Assembly (NCBI GenBank): GCA_014799675.1
Contig: JAAVHM010000139.1
Location: 1 to 17,876 of the forward strand
Source of the DNA: Ruminococcus sp.
GTDB taxonomy: Bacteria; Bacillota; Clostridia; Oscillospirales; Ruminococcaceae
Reading direction: 5' to 3'
DNA length: 17,876 nucleotides
Positions 7,555-13,605 of the stretch are shown here, one piece after another. Within the stretch, counting starts at the first letter, position 1. Every line of letters starts with the position of its first letter. The position numbers and the translations under genes are program-made. The notes below the pieces were generated by a model. It ran no database searches, had not been told where the DNA came from, and saw only the letters and a program-made list of their open reading frames with translations.

Positions 7555-8170
7555 TTTCGTAACATTCGTCAAGCAGTTCAAAAGTAACCGCGCCGTTAGC
7601 AATATCTGTAATCTTTTCCACAAATTTTTCCACAGAATTTTTCTTGACGATAAGCTTTACAGTAACATTTTCCGCAAATTCCGTGTCTAAAATTTTCGCC
7701 TCGAACTCGGGAATAACGTGACCTATTTTGCCGTACAGATTGTAGTCCACCGTGACGTTAATAGGATTGCACCTGCACATGATAAGCCTTTCAGCCGCGT
7801 CCACAGCGATTTTTGCGCTGTGGGAATACGCCCTGACAAGTCCACCGCCGCCGAGAAGAATTCCCCCGAAATAACGCGTTACAACGCAGCAAACGTCGGT
7901 GAGACCCTCCTTGTTCAGGACGTTCAGAACAGGCATACCCGCCGTCCCCTGTGGTTCGCCGTCGTCGGAATACCCCGAAGTATTGCCCTCCCGAACCACA
8001 TATGCGTAAACGTTATGTGTCGCCTTTCGGTGCTTTGCCCGTATCTCATTGATAAAGTCCACCGCTTCCTCGGAGGTCTCCACGTGCTTTATATAACCGA
8101 TAAACTCGGATTTTTTTTCGGTAAAGGAAGCTTCCGCAAAGCCTTTTATTGTAGAATAATCGTTGTCCAT
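7544..8170 (-). CDS. YigZ/IMPACT family protein (UPF0029)
   Basis: A 208-residue protein of the YigZ/IMPACT fold. Hallmarks are THNVYAYVVRE (51-61), YSDDGEPQGTAGMPVL (67-82) and CCVVTRYFGGILLGGGGLVR (94-113). The C-terminal DUF1949-type half follows (about 135-208). The bacterial role is unclear; it may bind nucleic acid or the ribosome, as the eukaryotic relative IMPACT regulates translation. The frame stays open 15 codons further upstream, but ATG at 8170 is preferred: GGAAAGGAAGCG lies just before it and the family begins near here. It is apparently monocistronic, with an AT-rich upstream region that may hold its promoter. Confidence 0.9.
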   Translation of the reverse strand: MDNDYSTIKGFAEASFTEKKSEFIGYIKHVETSEEAVDFINEIRAKHRKATHNVYAYVVREGNTSGYSDDGEPQGTAGMPVLNVLNKEGLTDVCCVVTRYFGGILLGGGGLVRAYSHSAKIAVDAAERLIMCRCNPINVTVDYNLYGKIGHVIPEFEAKILDTEFAENVTVKLIVKKNSVEKFVEKITDIANGAVTFELLDECYENFA

Positions 8171-8211
8171 AAAAACGCTTCCTTTCCATATCGCACTAAA
8201 AAATAAGCCCG

Positions 8212-8226
8212 GCACGGTGTCCGTGC
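8212..8226. other. Small hairpin in yigZ 5' leader
   Basis: GCACGG-TGT-CCGTGC, a perfect six-base stem with a three-base loop, about 42 bases before the yigZ start. No T-tract follows on the minus strand that would make it an ordinary terminator. Confidence 0.4.
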
Positions 8227-8241
8227 AGCCATGTCACCCCC

Positions 8242-8269
8242 AAAGTAAAATATTATAATAGTTTACTTT
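8242..8269 (-). promoter_or_regulatory. Inverted repeat framing a -10-like box before yigZ
   Basis: AAAGTAAA (8242-8249) and TTTACTTT (8262-8269) are perfect inverted arms. The 12 bases between contain TATAAT on the minus strand (8252-8257). A -35 is poor. This could be the yigZ promoter covered by an operator. Confidence 0.4.
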
Positions 8270-8277
8270 ATTTAATA

Positions 8278-8373
8278 CTAATTCACGATTAAAAAGTGTA
8301 CAAAAATTCAAGCAAAAACTTGCGTATATGGTTTTTGTGCAGAATTTTTGTCTACACTTTTATCGCGAATTAG
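8278..8373. repeat. Structured repeat element, copy A
   Basis: A 96-base imperfect palindrome from CTAAT to ATTAG, lying between rpmE and yigZ. Arms 8278-8308 and 8343-8373 pair over about 27 bp with small bulges. The terminal part contains CAAG-CAAAAA-CTTG, then GCGTATATGG, then TTTTTGTGCAG. A second copy sits at 16036-16132, with the same flanks (AATA before, GATAAG after), the same two-base bulge on the right arm and nearly the same terminal sequence. Relative to its flanking minus-strand genes it is reversed, unlike copy B, which argues for a repeat that inserts in either orientation. Confidence 0.85.
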
Positions 8374-8378
8374 GATAA

Positions 8379-8395
8379 GCCCCCTCAAAGGGGGC
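8379..8395. other. GC-rich hairpin abutting element A
   Basis: GCCCCCT-CAA-AGGGGGC is a seven-base perfect stem with a three-base loop, directly after element A. With its surroundings (AAGCCCC..CAAAGGGGGCGGG, 8377-8398) it resembles the minus-strand side of the palindrome at 37-57. It is not followed by a T-run on the plus strand. Confidence 0.6.
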
Positions 8396-8402
8396 GGGGA
8401 AC

Positions 8403-8460
8403 GAAAAAATAAGCCTGCATATAAAGTATAACAGCTTAACTGCCAACCTAATACGCAGAC
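8403..8460 (-). terminator. rpmE terminator
   Basis: On the minus strand, arms at 8451-8460 (GTCTGCGTAT) and 8413-8422 (ATATGCAGGC) pair over ten bases with two G-U wobbles. The hairpin is followed by TTATTTTTTCG. It begins eight bases after the rpmE stop. The loop is long (28 bases), so efficiency may be moderate. Confidence 0.6.
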
Positions 8461-8468
8461 TTAACAGA

Positions 8469-8672
8469 TTACTTATCCATACCAAAACGCTTCTTAAATC
8501 TGTCAACACGACCGCCCGTATCAACAAGCTTCTGTTTGCCTGTGTAGAAGGGGTGGCACTTTGAACAAATTTCGACCCTGATATTCTCCTTAGTGGAACG
8601 TGTCTTTATAACATTTCCGCAGGCGCAGGTAATAGTGGTCTCCTTGTAATCGGGGTGGATTCCCTCTTTCAT
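8469..8672 (-). CDS. rpmE: 50S ribosomal protein L31
   Basis: A 67-residue ribosomal protein of the large subunit. It is the zinc-binding (C+) form: C16-x-C18 and C36-x2-C39 are all present. KEGIHPDY at the start and CHPFYTGKQKLVDTGGRVD in the second half are standard L31 signatures. It is monocistronic, with a consensus promoter, a leader of about 85 bases containing a hairpin, and its own terminator. The ribosome binding site GAGGTG lies before the ATG at 8672. Neighbouring rho or prfA genes, often seen near L31, are not here. Confidence 0.98.
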   Translation of the reverse strand: MKEGIHPDYKETTITCACGNVIKTRSTKENIRVEICSKCHPFYTGKQKLVDTGGRVDRFKKRFGMDK

Positions 8673-8709
8673 GATAACACCTCATTTCTTCCAATAATAT
8701 ATGATCGCA

Positions 8710-8745
8710 TAGCAGCCCATCACATAATATCGGACAGTAGTGCTA
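8710..8745 (-). promoter_or_regulatory. Hairpin in rpmE leader (possible L31 autoregulatory site)
   Basis: In the rpmE 5' leader the minus strand reads UAGCA, a five-base bulge CUACU, GUCC, a 13-base loop, then GGGC and UGCUA. The pairs UAGCA/UGCUA and GUCC/GGGC form a two-part stem. Leaders bound by L31 are known in Firmicutes; whether this one belongs to that class cannot be told by eye. Confidence 0.45.
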
Positions 8746-8767
8746 CAAAAATCACTTACAGAAAAAC

Positions 8768-8796
8768 ATTATACCACAGTCTGCACATTTTGTCAA
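8768..8796 (-). promoter_or_regulatory. Consensus sigma-A promoter of rpmE
   Basis: On the minus strand: TTGACA (8791-8796), a 17-base spacer, TATAAT (8768-8773), with TGG before the -10 making an extended -10. It is the best promoter in the window. Confidence 0.92.
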
Positions 8797-8808
8797 GGAT
8801 TTTTTCAA

Positions 8809-8849
8809 AAAAATTCCCCACCCGTCAAAAAGACAGATGAGGAATTTTT
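8809..8849 (-). terminator. Terminator of the Tyr-rich protein gene
   Basis: Read on the minus strand, 8832-8849 and 8809-8826 form an 18-bp stem with three G-U wobbles and a five-base loop. The stem ends in a long T-run. Those wobbles would be A-C mismatches on the plus strand, so it was shaped for minus-strand RNA. It lies 14 bases after the stop of the gene at 8864. Confidence 0.85.
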
Positions 8850-8863
8850 CTTAAAAGGAAGTT

Positions 8864-10531
8864 TTATGAAAGAACAACGATATATTCGCCGCCCTGTTTA
8901 ACGTTGTCGAACTGGCACTGACCGTTGCTCTGAACAGCGGAGCGTGAAACCAGTGAAAGTGTATTGTCGGAAGAATTGTAGCGGTAAAGCTTAGCGCTGC
9001 ATCCGGAACGCTTTGAATTGAACTTAACGGTTACAGAAGCTGTTGCTCCGAAAGAACCGCCGTTGATAGTGAGCTGTGAAGAGCTTACGCCGTTGTTTGC
9101 CTTTACAGCCTTTGTCTTAAGCGATGAAGGAATGCTGGTCGAACCGTACTTTACAGTAGGACTGATAGCGGTTGTGCTTGTGATATCATTACCGTTAATG
9201 GTGATTACAGCGCCGTTGCTGAACTTGAAGCTCATATCAATATTTTTACCCTTGAGAGCCTTGAGTACGGACTCGGGAATCTCTGTTTCAGTATTCATGC
9301 TTACAGTATAGGAAGAACCTGCCTTTGCAGAACTGATAACTCTTGCAACATTTGTCCAGCCCTTGTAATTACCGATAGTAACAGCACTTGTATCCTTGGT
9401 AGTTGTTGTAGCAGTTAAGCCGTTATTGCCGAGGAGATAGTAATAATAGTAATAGTTAGGATCGTAATAACCGTTATAAAGATCATTATAATAGCCATAT
9501 CCATAAGTATTGAGATATGAAGCTGTATAAGCGGAATTTGTTATTGTTCTTACAGTATAACCGCTGGGTGTTGCAGCGTTAGCAGCAGAAAGACTATCAT
9601 AATATTTGCCTGTGTAAGATGAATAGTAAACAGTATAATTGCCCGTTGTTTTTCCTGCGGAAACATATACAGCACCTGAAGGGCGACCTGAATAAGTGAA
9701 GTAACGTCCAGTAGCGGGGTCAAAATAACATCTGTCTGACGAGTATGTATATCCTGTCTCAACAGAACGTGTTGTATAACCTGTTACACTGCCAACAGTA
9801 GAAACCATGGAATCGTAGTTTGGATAACATACTCCATTGTATACATATACCGTATTTGAAGCGTATCTGTTATACGAAGAAATTGAATATGACGTAGCAT
9901 GAGCAGAACCAATCAAAATTGAACCTGCTGAATACTCTGAATAGCAGCCGCGAGTATAATCAAAATAAGGTGTACTTGAACTATACTTCGTACTTGTAAT
10001 CTCACGTCTTTCAAACGCAGCACCAGAACCTTCAACATAATATAACGCATCAAGATTAGGATAAACATAACCATATGGGCTACCGATTGCCACATAATAA
10101 TAATCAGTAGCATAACGATATGCTTGAGGCACTGAATCTATTCTTCCCGTACCTGTTGATGAACCTGATGTACCGCGCCATGTAGCAGCAGTACTGCCAA
10201 CACCTGGATCATTTTTATATATCTTACCGGATGCATCATAATAAATCGTAGAGTTGTTGTTTATGCCCGGTATTGAAGTAACACGTGTTGCCGTAGAAGC
10301 AACAGTAATAACAGTACCACTAGCATTTGTAAAACTACCGGGGAGAGCTTCCGCCAGACCTTTTTCAGTATAATAGCTATAAACCGGCTGTCCTATGTCA
10401 TCATAACCTGTCTGAACTCTGTAAGCGCCGGTAACACTAAGATCCGCGCTTGCAACAATGCTGAAAGTTGGTACAGCTGTAAGAGCTGCAATACCTAAGG
10501 CAGTTATCCTGCCAAGATTTTTCTTGTTCAT
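8864..10531 (-). CDS. Secreted Tyr/Ser/Thr/Gly-rich repeat protein
   Basis: A 555-residue protein with a clear signal peptide (positive start, hydrophobic core, probable cleavage ASA-D at 29/30). Residues about 40-370 are very rich in Tyr, Ser, Thr and Gly. They hold three degenerate units of about 50-60 residues, starting near 154, 231 and 307. Each has a Y-[PY]-x-x-D or YYDSL core, a G..R-x-[IV] stretch and, in the first two, a YFDxxxGxY element. A six-Tyr run lies near 360-365. Residues about 380-555 form a different, Lys- and Ser-containing globular domain (EIPESVLKALKGKNIDMSF, then INGNDI, then a final LYRYNSSDNTLSLVS motif) of a kind common in Ruminococcus-like extracellular proteins. 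No LPxTG, dockerin, SLH repeats or C-terminal membrane segment is seen. The ribosome binding site AGGAG and promoter are good. Function unknown; cell-surface or matrix role inferred. Confidence 0.85.
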   Translation of the reverse strand: MNKKNLGRITALGIAALTAVPTFSIVASADLSVTGAYRVQTGYDDIGQPVYSYYTEKGLAEALPGSFTNASGTVITVASTATRVTSIPGINNNSTIYYDASGKIYKNDPGVGSTAATWRGTSGSSTGTGRIDSVPQAYRYATDYYYVAIGSPYGYVYPNLDALYYVEGSGAAFERREITSTKYSSSTPYFDYTRGCYSEYSAGSILIGSAHATSYSISSYNRYASNTVYVYNGVCYPNYDSMVSTVGSVTGYTTRSVETGYTYSSDRCYFDPATGRYFTYSGRPSGAVYVSAGKTTGNYTVYYSSYTGKYYDSLSAANAATPSGYTVRTITNSAYTASYLNTYGYGYYNDLYNGYYDPNYYYYYYLLGNNGLTATTTTKDTSAVTIGNYKGWTNVARVISSAKAGSSYTVSMNTETEIPESVLKALKGKNIDMSFKFSNGAVITINGNDITSTTAISPTVKYGSTSIPSSLKTKAVKANNGVSSSQLTINGGSFGATASVTVKFNSKRSGCSAKLYRYNSSDNTLSLVSRSAVQSNGQCQFDNVKQGGEYIVVLS

Positions 10532-10563
10532 TTTAAATATCTCCTTTTCATAATTAACTTAAT

Positions 10564-10583
10564 GATTTACGTCCGCATAAATC
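10564..10583 (-). other. Leader hairpin of the Tyr-rich protein gene
   Basis: On the minus strand GATTTATG-CGGA-CGTAAATC forms an eight-base stem with one G-U pair, between the promoter and the ribosome binding site. It may stabilise the mRNA of an abundantly made secreted protein. Confidence 0.45.
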
Positions 10584-10594
10584 ACGTTACTTAA

Positions 10595-10623
10595 ATTATA
10601 CTATAAAATTCTCTATTATGCAA
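10595..10623 (-). promoter_or_regulatory. Promoter of the Tyr-rich protein gene
   Basis: Minus strand: TTGCAT (10618-10623), 17-base spacer, TATAAT (10595-10600). The leader to the ATG is about 57 bases. Confidence 0.8.
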
Positions 10624-10679
10624 TAGTTATTTTGCTAAAAATTATTACAACTTTATGACAGATAGTTAAAAAACAGGGC

Positions 10680-10729
10680 AAAAAGTTACAAAGTGGCTAC
10701 AAAATGGTTACAGGCTGTAACCGTTTTGT
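10680..10729. terminator. Hairpin region downstream of tmcAL
   Basis: Arms 10699-10712 and 10716-10729 (ACAAAATGGTTACA / TGTAACCGTTTTGT) form a 14-bp stem whose one imperfect pair is a wobble only in plus-strand RNA, and the plus side carries a T7 run (10731-10737). On the minus strand, where tmcAL is read, a second TGTAAC (10685-10690) followed by TTTTTG could pair with the same GTTACA arm, giving an alternative terminator. Which strand is used is unclear. Confidence 0.5.
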
Positions 10730-10753
10730 ATTTTTTTGTAAAATATTCAAATT

Positions 10754-11971
10754 TTACTGCATTTCTATCTTGGCTGTAAATTCCTCTGCACAGGGACGGA
10801 TTTCCTTTGAAGCAAGCCCGTAAAGATTGGTGGCTCTGTTGGAAATATCTGCAAATCTCAATATCGGAGGCTTCTGTTCCTTGATAATATCGCTTAACGA
10901 GGTGTTGAACGGTATGGCAAGCTTGTTCTCCTCTGCCTTTTCCTTGGCGGCTTTGAGTATCTCCGCGCCCTTTTCGTTAAAGGCAAGAACTCTTCCGTAC
11001 GGCGGCATTATCATAAGGTCGGTGTTTTTCGTGCCGATATAAAGGTTAAGCAGAATTCTCCTTAAATGCGCGGCTGTAAGGTGCTTGCCGCTTGCCTTTT
11101 CAATGAATTCGTCTATAGAATTGCTGTCGATACCCATTTTAAAGATAAGATTTGCCAGATTCTGGTCTACATCGGGACACTCCGCTAAAATGGGAGGAAT
11201 TGTGGAACGAAGCACATAGAGAAGCTCTCTTTCAAGGTTGTCAAAATATGCCAGCTTGTTTTTGTCCTCATATTCCTTGGCAAGCTCTTCCATGTCCTTG
11301 GGGACATACTCTCCTATATCCTCGCCGTCCTCTATCATCTCACGGAGCAGCGTTCCGCTTGCAATGCCCTCGGAAGCCTCGGCGCTGTCGTGAGCCGCGC
11401 CCTTGCGCTTAACTGTAAAGGTCTCAAAATCAAGTCCCATAAGCTTCATTGCTTTAAGGTACTCAACAGCAAGAGTGTTGTTGGGGGAATCGAAAACGTC
11501 CGCAAGAATAGGTCCGTTTTCAAGGGCAATAGCCTGCTGCATTGCGGCGGGGAAAGACATTCCGCTGTTCATGTGGGGTCTGACCTTAGCTTCAACATTC
11601 TCCTTTGTGGACATGGCAAGAGAAGCCATTGCGGCGTTTTTCAGAAGCTCGATGTCTCCGCACTCGCTGCCGAAAGAAATTCCGTCCACACAGCCCAGCG
11701 CGCCCAGCATCATAACGCCTGCGCGGGCGAAAAAGTTTGCGCTTGAAAGAGAGTACACCACAGGCATTTCCACAACAAGGTCAACGCCGTGGTTTACAGC
11801 AACCTTAGCTCTTGCGAACTTGTCTATCATAGCCACATCGCCCCTCTGGACGTAGTTGCCACTCATAATGGCAACGATATGGGTCGCGCCCTGCTTTCTT
11901 GTTTCCTCGATCTGGTAGATATGACCGTTATGGAACGGGTTGTATTCACAAATAATTCCGTAAGTTTTCAT
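10754..11971 (-). CDS. tmcAL: tRNA(Met) cytidine acetate ligase TmcAL
   Basis: A 405-residue cytoplasmic enzyme of the YlbM/TmcAL family. It activates acetate with ATP to acetyl-adenylate and transfers acetyl to N4 of the wobble cytidine of elongator tRNA-Met. The nucleotidyltransferase motif is EYNPFHNGH (9-17). SGNYVQRGDVAMIDKFARA and GCVDGISFGSECGD are family signatures. Length matches the family (about 400). The start has GGAGG about 11 bases before the ATG. It has its own extended -10 promoter, just after the stop of the upstream gene. The nearby ackA (acetate metabolism) is on the other strand. Confidence 0.93.
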   Translation of the reverse strand: MKTYGIICEYNPFHNGHIYQIEETRKQGATHIVAIMSGNYVQRGDVAMIDKFARAKVAVNHGVDLVVEMPVVYSLSSANFFARAGVMMLGALGCVDGISFGSECGDIELLKNAAMASLAMSTKENVEAKVRPHMNSGMSFPAAMQQAIALENGPILADVFDSPNNTLAVEYLKAMKLMGLDFETFTVKRKGAAHDSAEASEGIASGTLLREMIEDGEDIGEYVPKDMEELAKEYEDKNKLAYFDNLERELLYVLRSTIPPILAECPDVDQNLANLIFKMGIDSNSIDEFIEKASGKHLTAAHLRRILLNLYIGTKNTDLMIMPPYGRVLAFNEKGAEILKAAKEKAEENKLAIPFNTSLSDIIKEQKPPILRFADISNRATNLYGLASKEIRPCAEEFTAKIEMQ

Positions 11972-12006
11972 CAGTTTAAATTCCTCCGCTTTTGTTGATT
12001 CACATT

Positions 12007-12035
12007 ATTATACCATATTTATTTCCATTTGGCAA
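12007..12035 (-). promoter_or_regulatory. Promoter of tmcAL
   Basis: Minus strand: TTGCCA (12030-12035), 17-base spacer, TATAAT (12007-12012) preceded by TGG (extended -10). The -35 starts five bases beyond the stop codon of the preceding gene. Confidence 0.85.
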
Positions 12036-12046
12036 GCATTTTATTT
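12011..12046. repeat. Promoter-bearing direct repeat, copy 1
   Basis: These 36 bases match 13441-13476 at 31 positions by direct comparison. The match covers the -35 (TGGCAA on the plus strand), the spacer (CATATTTATT against CACATTTATT) and the flank beyond the -35 (ATTTTATTT). The two copies bracket the gene at 12041-13405. Confidence 0.75.
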
Positions 12047-13405
12047 GGTTTTAGCATAAATCACAATATTTTCTTCACCTTTACCGCACTCTCTGTATCC
12101 CATTTCCTCCAATAATGCTGCAAGCCACCTTTTGCCCCTGGGACCGTATGCGGAAATTTTCGGTGTACCGCTGCACTTGGTTTCAGTAAATTCAAAAAGC
12201 TTTTTCGCAAACTCAACAATCATTTTGACAAAATGTTTTCCCTCATGAATGTGAAAAAAACGCACCGCAAAATTTTCTATACTGTTCTCATGCACCGAGC
12301 AAAAGCAAGCTATAAAACCGTAATAGACTGCGTAAAACCGCTTTCCTGCGGCAAATTCCCTTTTCAGCACATCAAGAAAATATTCATCGTTGTGCCGTGC
12401 CCGTTCCTCCTTGGACGTACTTCTTTCTTCCGTTTCGGGCAGCCATGGGTGTTCTCTCAACCAGTAGTGGCTGTAAATACTTGCCATACTTTTCAGCATT
12501 TCCTCATCGGGAGAGATGATTTCATCAATAAAAGGCTCTACACCCATAGCCGCCAAAAATCGTGAATCGGGATTGTGTACTTCATTGTTTACCGATAAAA
12601 ATATATAAGCGCTTTCTGTTTTTTCAAACTCTTCAATACCTGTTTTGTCGTTTGCAATTACCTTGCATTTGCGTTTTCTGTAACGTCCCGAGCCTCCGTC
12701 CGTTGAAAAAAGAGGAGTGTCATTCATTAAAATAAATTTAGCGTTTTTCAGTTCCGAAAGCTTCACCTCGGCGGGAGGTTCGTCATACACTCCGTCAAAA
12801 AGCTGAAACACAGGGGAAATATCCCTGACATTCGGTTCAATGGCGGACGTGTAGCTTATTTCGTCTTTTATCTTGCGTATAAGTATAAATTTACCGTCAA
12901 AAGAGTGAAATTCCTCGTCGGTCATGGGTCTGTCAAGACTTGCTATTTTTGTGTAAGTCTTTCCTGCGGTCTGAAGCTGCATTGCGATAATGTCCCCCGC
13001 TTCAAAAACAGGCTTAGTACACATTGAAATATTGATTTTCTTTCGCGGCGGCTGTGGAGACAAAAGCTTTTCCTTGAATTTTTCCAGAGCAGCGGTACGC
13101 TTGGCGGCTTCCTTTTCTCCCGACTGCCGCCAAAGCTCCATGCCGAAGCCGCTGTCTATCATCTGAACAGCCTTATCCCGTATCTCGTCGGTAAGCAGAC
13201 CTTTTTTCCACATATAGTCCGCAAGCGAGTAGAAATAATTGCACCATTCCTCCTCGTCGGTCTCGTCACAGATATTTTTGCGGACGTAGTCGTCAATTTT
13301 CTTGAAAGCCGTTTCGGGGTCGTTATAGAAAAATGCCGCCTGATATTCCGTTATCAAGTCCTGCGCCGTATCGTTGGCTGTTACGCTGTAGCCCCATGTT
13401 CCCAT
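12041..13405 (-). CDS. Unrecognised protein, DUF4259-like start, possible GNAT-like end
   Basis: A 454-residue soluble protein. The frame is open to 13480, but that start would lie upstream of the promoter. ATG at 13405 (MGTWGYSVTANDTAQDL) fits better, with AAAGG about 15 bases before it. The opening MGxWGxxxxxNDTA resembles DUF4259-type proteins. Residues about 125-330 are not recognised. The last 100 residues (VYYGFIACFCSVHENSIENF, then GPRGKRWLAALLEEMGY) resemble the second half of a GNAT acetyltransferase, without a clear acetyl-CoA loop. It is flanked by near-identical direct repeats that each carry a promoter. Charged and Tyr-rich, with no signal peptide or membrane segment. Function unknown. 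Confidence 0.75.
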   Translation of the reverse strand: MGTWGYSVTANDTAQDLITEYQAAFFYNDPETAFKKIDDYVRKNICDETDEEEWCNYFYSLADYMWKKGLLTDEIRDKAVQMIDSGFGMELWRQSGEKEAAKRTAALEKFKEKLLSPQPPRKKINISMCTKPVFEAGDIIAMQLQTAGKTYTKIASLDRPMTDEEFHSFDGKFILIRKIKDEISYTSAIEPNVRDISPVFQLFDGVYDEPPAEVKLSELKNAKFILMNDTPLFSTDGGSGRYRKRKCKVIANDKTGIEEFEKTESAYIFLSVNNEVHNPDSRFLAAMGVEPFIDEIISPDEEMLKSMASIYSHYWLREHPWLPETEERSTSKEERARHNDEYFLDVLKREFAAGKRFYAVYYGFIACFCSVHENSIENFAVRFFHIHEGKHFVKMIVEFAKKLFEFTETKCSGTPKISAYGPRGKRWLAALLEEMGYRECGKGEENIVIYAKTK

Positions 13406-13436
13406 GATTTTTGCCGCCTTTCGTATTTTATAATTT

Positions 13437-13465
13437 ATAGTACCACATTTATTGACCTTTGGCAA
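13437..13465 (-). promoter_or_regulatory. Promoter of the 12041-13405 gene
   Basis: Minus strand: TTGCCA (13460-13465), 17-base spacer, TACTAT (13437-13442) preceded by TGG. It has the same architecture and much of the same spacer as the tmcAL promoter. Confidence 0.7.
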
Positions 13466-13476
13466 GTATTTTATTT
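13441..13476. repeat. Promoter-bearing direct repeat, copy 2
   Basis: Partner of 12011-12046, offset by 1430 bases, same orientation, 31 of 36 bases the same. Confidence 0.75.
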
Positions 13477-13496
13477 CCATGTCACAAAATCTTGGA

Positions 13497-13543
13497 AATT
13501 TTACGTTAAAATTGCCGAAAAAATCAATTTCCCCTTGATTTTT
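13497..13543. promoter_or_regulatory. Two inverted repeats in the divergent ackA control region
   Basis: AATTTTA-CGT-TAAAATT (13497-13513) is a perfect seven-base dyad. AAAAATCAA (13519-13527) and TTGATTTTT (13535-13543) form a nine-base dyad around TTTCCCC, and its right arm coincides with the ackA -35. Both lie between divergent promoters and could be operator sites. Confidence 0.45.
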
Positions 13544-13563
13544 ATTGTTAAAAGTGGTATAAT
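13535..13563 (+). promoter_or_regulatory. Promoter of ackA
   Basis: TTGATT (13535-13540), 17-base spacer, TATAAT (13558-13563) with TGG just before it (extended -10). The leader to ATG 13606 is about 36 bases and carries AAAGG as ribosome binding site. Confidence 0.85.
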
Positions 13564-13605
13564 ATTTTCGGAATTTTTTAATAAATAAGAAAGGTCTGAA
13601 TTTTT

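Noticed and set aside
8171..8215. Earlier yigZ start at 8215
   Set aside because: The family begins near the ATG at 8170, which has a good ribosome binding site; the extra 15 codons overlap a leader hairpin.
13406..13480. Upstream extension of the 12041-13405 gene to 13480
   Set aside because: The extra 25 codons lie across its own -35/-10 and would not be transcribed; the MGTWG start is better.
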